DNA of 64,000 nucleotides from Bradyrhizobium sp. WSM3983. GTDB lineage: Bacteria > Pseudomonadota > Alphaproteobacteria > Rhizobiales > Xanthobacteraceae. Made by a program: the position numbers and the translations under genes. The notes beneath the pieces were generated by a model. The model saw only the letters and a program-made list of their open reading frames with translations. It was not told the DNA's origin and did not search any database. Within the stretch, counting starts at the first letter, position 1. Each line of letters begins with the position of its first letter. Shown piece by piece: positions 60,151 to 64,000 of this stretch. The stretch lies in the NCBI RefSeq assembly GCF_000473045.1, contig NZ_AXAY01000033.1, positions 40,542-104,541 on the forward strand, read 5' to 3'.

Positions 60151-61671
60151 ATGGTCAAAAAGTTCAGTCAGCAGAGAGACTTGTTCGAAAGTGAGCGAAG
60201 TTTCCGGTTGTTGGTTGAGGGAGTTGCGGACTACGCGCTCTATTTGCTCGACCCCACCGGGATCATCACTAGCTGGAACATCGGCGGCGAGCGCATCAAG
60301 GGCTATTCGCCCGAAGAGATTCTCGGCCAGCATTTCTCGCGTTTCTATACCGAGACAGACCGCGCCAACGGCAAGCCTGCCCGTGCGCTTGGCATCGCGC
60401 GGGACCAGGGCCGCTACGAGGAGGAAGGCTGGCGCGTCCGCAAGGACGGCACCTTCTTCTGGGCCAGCGTCGTGATCGACCCGATCTACGAAGACGGCGC
60501 CCTCATCGGCTTCGCCAAGATCACCCGCGACATCACCGAGCGGCGCAACACGCAGATCAAACTCGAGGCGATGCAGACGCAGCTAGCCGAGTCGCAGAAG
60601 TTCGATGCGCTGGGCCAGCTCACCGGCGGCGTCGCGCACGACTTCAACAACCTCCTGATGATCATCAGCGGCAGCCTTCACATCCTGAAGAAGGGCGACC
60701 CGGACGACTCCAAGTTCCAACGCGCCATCTCGGCGATCGAGACCGCCACCAAGCGCGGCGGGGCGCTGACAGGCCAGCTCCTGACCTTCGCGCGGCGGCA
60801 GAGCGTCAATCCCCAGGCGATCCATTTCGGCGACCGCATCGAGGCGATCCGCGAAGTGCTTCACGCTGGTGCCGGCAGCGCGGTTCGCCTCGCCTTCGAC
60901 ATCGAGCGCGCGGTCTGGCCGGTCAAGGCCGACGTCTCCGAGTTCGAGACGGGACTGCTCAATCTCGTCATCAACGCGCGCGACGCCATGCCCGACGGCG
61001 GCACGGTGACAATCGGCGCGCACAACATCGTCCTGGACGATCCGCTCCACAGCGGCGAATTCGTCGCCATCACCGTGGCCGATACCGGGCTCGGCATCCC
61101 CTCCGACGTCGTCGACAAGATTTTTGAGCCGTTCTTCACGACCAAGCCGGTCGGAAAAGGCACCGGCCTCGGCCTGTCGCAGGTGCACGGCTTTGCGCAT
61201 CAGGCTGGCGGAACGGTCAAGGTCGCAAGCGAGCTCGGCAAGGGCACGACCTTCACCATCCTGCTGCCGCGCGCAACCGCGACCGCACCGAGCGAGGCCC
61301 TCGAGACGGCGCCGGTTCGCGGCAGCGGCACGGTGCTGCTGGTCGAAGACAATCCCGATGTCGCAATTGTCAGCACTGGCTTGCTGGAGCAGCTCGGCTA
61401 CCGTGTGCACCGGGTTGCGGATGCCGAATCCGCGCTGCGCGAGCTCGAGAGCAACGGCGTCGACTTCGTCTTCTCCGACATCGTCATGCCCGGCAAGATG
61501 GACGGGCTCGGCCTCGCCCATCGCCTGCGCCAGATCCACCCCGGCCTGCCGATCCTGCTCGCCACCGGCTACAGCGAAGCCGCCGCCGACGTCCGCGGCG
61601 ATTTCCCGATCCTGCGCAAGCCGTATGAAATCCACGAGCTGAGCGAAGCGATTTCGAAGCTGCCGAGGTGA
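60151..61671 (+). CDS. PAS-domain hybrid sensor histidine kinase
   Basis: 506 residues, no membrane helix, so a soluble sensor. In order: PAS domain with PAC (residues ~15-130; YALYLLDPTGIITSWNIGGE then FAKITRDITERRN), HisKA with His163 in GQLTGGVAHDFNNLLMIISG, HATPase (NLVINARDAMPDGG, VADTGLGIPSD, GKGTGLGLSQVHGF) and a C-terminal receiver with phosphoacceptor Asp443 in FVFSDIVMPGKMDG. The W-N-I-x-G-E-R-I-K-G-Y motif suits a light- or redox-type PAS family but no cofactor residue is certain. ATG 60151 is preferred to GTG 60028, which would leave no promoter space. Confidence 0.88.
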   Translation: MVKKFSQQRDLFESERSFRLLVEGVADYALYLLDPTGIITSWNIGGERIKGYSPEEILGQHFSRFYTETDRANGKPARALGIARDQGRYEEEGWRVRKDGTFFWASVVIDPIYEDGALIGFAKITRDITERRNTQIKLEAMQTQLAESQKFDALGQLTGGVAHDFNNLLMIISGSLHILKKGDPDDSKFQRAISAIETATKRGGALTGQLLTFARRQSVNPQAIHFGDRIEAIREVLHAGAGSAVRLAFDIERAVWPVKADVSEFETGLLNLVINARDAMPDGGTVTIGAHNIVLDDPLHSGEFVAITVADTGLGIPSDVVDKIFEPFFTTKPVGKGTGLGLSQVHGFAHQAGGTVKVASELGKGTTFTILLPRATATAPSEALETAPVRGSGTVLLVEDNPDVAIVSTGLLEQLGYRVHRVADAESALRELESNGVDFVFSDIVMPGKMDGLGLAHRLRQIHPGLPILLATGYSEAAADVRGDFPILRKPYEIHELSEAISKLPR

Positions 61672-61677
61672 GCGCGA

Positions 61678-61977
61678 CTAAACCGTCGGCAACACCGAGA
61701 ACGCTTCTCCTGCCCCGCGCAGGTTCAGCTCATCGATGCTCGCGGTCTCGCTCGTCACGCTGTCCACCCGCGAGGACGGCGGGCCGTGGCGGCACAGCGC
61801 GACCATGTCGGCGACATGCTTGGGCGCACCCGCGAACAGTGCTTCCACGCTGCCGTCGCGGCGGTTACGGACCCAGCCTTCGAGTCCGCAGGTGACCGCC
61901 TGGGCCTCGACCCAGGCCCGATAGCCGACGCCCTGCACGCGCCCGCGGATCATCACCTGGAGGATCGCCCGGCTCAT
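61678..61977 (-). CDS. Acylphosphatase
   Basis: 99 residues, the usual size. Catalytic residues are in place: Arg20 in GRVQGVGYRAWV and Asn38 in GWVRNRRDGSVEAL. It hydrolyses acyl-phosphates such as 1,3-bisphosphoglycerate or acetyl phosphate. It overlaps the PEP-mutase-family gene by 4 bases, so they form a two-gene operon. Confidence 0.93.
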   Translation of the reverse strand: MSRAILQVMIRGRVQGVGYRAWVEAQAVTCGLEGWVRNRRDGSVEALFAGAPKHVADMVALCRHGPPSSRVDSVTSETASIDELNLRGAGEAFSVLPTV

Positions 61978-62840
61978 CTTTTCAATCCGAGAACATCGGC
62001 GCTGCGTGCTTTTACCTCGGCCTCGCGCAAGACGCGATGGGTCAGCTCCGCCGACGGCAATCCCCTCAGCGCTTTCGGCGCCGTGCCCTCGCGCAACGCT
62101 TTCTGGACGTCGTAGACGGCCTGCGTCGCCGCCGCGATCGGCGCATGGCCCTGAAGCGCGATGCGGACGCGCTGGCTGGCGAGATAGTCGACCGCGTTCA
62201 ATTCGTCCGGCGCACCACCGAGCACGATCGGCAGACGCGTCGCGGCCACGATGGCCTCGAGCTCAGCGCGCGACTTGATGCCGGTGAAGAACAGTGCATC
62301 GACGCCGGTGGCTTCATAGGCCTTGGCGCGGCGGATCGCATCCTCGATCGAGGTGATCGAGGCAGCCCCCGTGCGGCCCATGATGACGAGCGTGGGATCG
62401 CCGCGTCCGTCGAGCGCCGCCTTCATCTTGCCGACGCCCTCCTCCAGCGAGATCAGTTGCGCCTTGGCTTCGCCAAAGGCGGCCGGCAGCAGCGTGTCCT
62501 CGATGGTGAGGCCGGCCGCACCCGCCGTCTCCAGCTCCTGCACCGTGCGGCGCACGTTGAGCGCATTGCCATAGCCATGGTCGGCATCGACCAGCACCGG
62601 CAGCGCGGCGGCGCGCGACATCCGCCGCATCTGCTCGGCCAACTCAGTCAGCGTGATCAGGGTGACATCGGGATCGCCGAGCACAGCAAGCGAGGCGACC
62701 GAGCCGCCGAACATGCCGAGCGGAAAGCCGAGATCCTCGGCAATGCGGATCGAAATCGCGTCATAGACCGAGCCGGGATGGACGCAGGTCCCGCCCGACA
62801 GGATGAGGCGCAGTTTCTCGCGGCGGGAACGAAAGGCCAT
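61974..62840 (-). CDS. Isocitrate lyase/PEP mutase family enzyme (oxaloacetate decarboxylase-like)
   Basis: 288 residues of the PEP mutase/isocitrate lyase superfamily, with a TIM-barrel core. It has SVYDAISIRIAEDLGFPLGM, VLVDADHGYGNALNVRRTVQ (metal-binding Asp pair), ELETAGAAGLTIEDTLLP and VIMGRTGA. The T-I-E-D loop and lack of the K-K-C-G-H lyase motif argue against isocitrate lyase and point to the PA4872-type oxaloacetate decarboxylases. The reaction is inferred from family. It is followed by acylphosphatase in the same operon. Confidence 0.85.
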   Translation of the reverse strand: MAFRSRREKLRLILSGGTCVHPGSVYDAISIRIAEDLGFPLGMFGGSVASLAVLGDPDVTLITLTELAEQMRRMSRAAALPVLVDADHGYGNALNVRRTVQELETAGAAGLTIEDTLLPAAFGEAKAQLISLEEGVGKMKAALDGRGDPTLVIMGRTGAASITSIEDAIRRAKAYEATGVDALFFTGIKSRAELEAIVAATRLPIVLGGAPDELNAVDYLASQRVRIALQGHAPIAAATQAVYDVQKALREGTAPKALRGLPSAELTHRVLREAEVKARSADVLGLKR

Positions 62841-62860
62841 GCTTGCCTCACTCTCAAATT

Positions 62861-62965
62861 CCTCATCCTGAGGAGCGCGCTCTTGCGCGCGTCTCGAAGG
62901 ATGAAGGCCCGGCTGGTGGCCTCGCCCTTCGAGACGCCGCGCTTGCGCGGCTCCTCAGGGTGAGG
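62861..62965. repeat. Palindromic intergenic repeat element
   Basis: Outer arms CCTCATCCTGAGGAGC (62861-62876) and GCTCCTCAGGGTGAGG (62950-62965) pair almost fully. Inner arms CGTCTCGAAGG (62890-62900) and CCTTCGAGACG (62926-62936) pair perfectly. Small GC hairpins lie between them. The whole can fold into a branched hairpin. Repeats of this form are dispersed in Bradyrhizobium-type genomes; no transposase is encoded. It sits between the PEP-mutase-family and carboxylase genes and may stabilise or end the carboxylase transcript. Confidence 0.8.
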
Positions 62966-62986
62966 GTCTTTTGTACTCCGGAGCGC

Positions 62987-64000
62987 TTACGCAAACTCCA
63001 AAATCAGCGCGTCCACCGCTAGCGTCGCGCCTGCGCTGGCGTGGACCTTCTTCACGGTGCCGTCCTGGTCGGCGCGGAGCACGTTCTGCATCTTCATGGC
63101 TTCGACCACGGCCAGCGTCTCGCCGGCCTTGACCTCCTGCCCTTCGGTCACCGCGATCGAGACCACGAGGCCGGGCATCGGGCACAGCAGCTTCTTGCCG
63201 GCGTCGGAGGCCGTCGTCACCGGCATCAGGCGCGCCGAGGCAGCTTCCGCTTCGGTCCAGACATAGACCGGCACTTCGACTCCCTGATGCGCGAGGCGGA
63301 TGCCGTTGGCGATCGGGCGCGCCTGCAGCGCGACGAAATGGCCGTCGATGGTGCCCTGCCAGACCGGATCACCCGGCTTCCACGGCGACTGCAGCAAATG
63401 CGCATTGCCGGCCTTGCCCTCGGCGTCGAGGAAGCGCACCGCGATCGCCTCACCCTCGCGAGCAACCTCGAGCAAAATCTCCTGGCGGTCGAGCCAGACA
63501 GCACGGCGGCGCTCGCGCTGCACGATGCGTCCGCCCATCTGGCCGGAGATCTGGCGCTTGCGCTCGCCGAGCACGTGATCGATGGCGGCGCCGACCGAGG
63601 CGATCCGCCGCGCGACTTCGCCGTCGGGCACGCGCACTGCAAAGCCCTTGGGGAATTCCTCGGCGATGAAACCGGTCGACAGATTGCCCTCACGCCAGCG
63701 CGGATGGTGCATCAGCGCCGACAGGAACGGGATGTTGTGCCTGATACCGTCGACATAGAACGAATCCAGCGCGGTCGCCTGTGCCTCGATCGCGGCCGCA
63801 CGCGACGGCGCGTGCGTGACGAGCTTGGCGATCATCGGATCGTAATAAATCGAGATCTCGCCGCCCTCCTGCACGCCGGTGTCGTTGCGCACGGTGATGC
63901 CGTCCTTGCTCACTTCCGCCGGCGGGCGATACTTCACCAGCCGCCCGATCGAAGGCAGGAAGTTGCGGAATGGATCTTCCGCGTAGAGACGCGATTCCAC
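62987..64000 (-). CDS. Acyl-CoA carboxylase alpha subunit, C-terminal part (cut by window edge)
   Basis: The frame enters from beyond base 64000, so only the last ~337 residues are seen. They cover the end of the biotin carboxylase domain (ESRLYAEDPFRNFLPSIGRL, YYDPMIAKLVTHAPSRAAAI), a linker/BT domain and the biotinyl domain with the biotin-accepting Lys in AVVEAMKMQNVLRA near the C-terminus. This layout fits propionyl-CoA/acetyl-CoA carboxylase alpha subunits (PccA-like) rather than the separate AccB/AccC pair. The apparent Met at the edge is a GTG valine inside the gene. Confidence 0.92.
   Translation of the reverse strand: MESRLYAEDPFRNFLPSIGRLVKYRPPAEVSKDGITVRNDTGVQEGGEISIYYDPMIAKLVTHAPSRAAAIEAQATALDSFYVDGIRHNIPFLSALMHHPRWREGNLSTGFIAEEFPKGFAVRVPDGEVARRIASVGAAIDHVLGERKRQISGQMGGRIVQRERRRAVWLDRQEILLEVAREGEAIAVRFLDAEGKAGNAHLLQSPWKPGDPVWQGTIDGHFVALQARPIANGIRLAHQGVEVPVYVWTEAEAASARLMPVTTASDAGKKLLCPMPGLVVSIAVTEGQEVKAGETLAVVEAMKMQNVLRADQDGTVKKVHASAGATLAVDALILEFA

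Noticed and set aside
1..64000. CRISPR array or complete insertion sequence
   Set aside because: No regularly spaced repeats and no transposase- or integrase-like frame were seen anywhere in the window.

Overview
This is a high-GC proteobacterial window. Gene content points to an alphaproteobacterium of the Bradyrhizobium/Nitrobacteraceae type: PEPxxWA-CTERM proteins, a LapG-like cysteine peptidase, FkbM and HupE/UreJ families, a lone fliN beside lipB, a TIGR01777/DUF4166/GbsR block, and a palindromic intergenic repeat of a kind familiar from that group. The assignment is inferred from family content; no 16S rRNA is present. The left edge cuts a GMC oxidoreductase and the right edge cuts an acyl-CoA carboxylase alpha subunit.

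Layout. 0-11.3 kb is part of an exopolysaccharide locus: WcaI-like glycosyltransferase, EpsD-like foldase, Wzx flippase, FkbM methyltransferase, Wzy polymerase, second glycosyltransferase and acyltransferase. A secreted PstS-like binding protein is embedded in it. 11.5-22.2 kb is a type II secretion system (T2SS): gspE-F-G-H-I-J-K-L-M on the minus strand, divergent from a lipoprotein secretin gspD plus a Sel1 protein. 22.4-24.9 kb carries a Hint-domain protein, a LapG-like peptidase broken by an in-frame TGA, and a PEPxxWA-CTERM protein. 24.9-31.8 kb has a second gspI-J-K set downstream of a TonB receptor and tonB-exbD-exbB. 32-41.3 kb has a membrane-fused spermidine-synthase-like protein, a 2OG-Fe(II) oxygenase, a small secreted protein, a large secreted PHP-like phosphoesterase, a membrane-anchored PpiC-like protein and three HupE/UreJ-type membrane proteins. 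A second PEPxxWA-CTERM gene follows.

42.3-53.7 kb looks like two tandem integrated elements at a tRNA-Leu(GAG) gene. Copies of the tRNA 3' end lie at 42.34 and 49.28 kb, with matching arms on the expected sides. Cargo is LysR + RND efflux in the first and aquaporin + catalase + AraC in the second. No integrase remains. 53.9-64 kb is ordinary chromosome: fliN, lipB, a solo DnaB-like ATPase domain, tautomerase/LysR, TIGR01777/DUF4166/GbsR, a hybrid histidine kinase, acylphosphatase, a PEP-mutase-family enzyme and the carboxylase.

The strongest candidate for an undescribed system is the 11.5-41.3 kb block. It combines a self-piloting T2SS with two alternative pseudopilus tip sets, one of them linked to a TonB-ExbBD energised receptor, plus likely phosphate-related secreted proteins, foldases and HupE-type metal permeases. 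AT-rich motifs recur between the exopolysaccharide, T2SS and PHP/HupE transcription units and hint at shared control.
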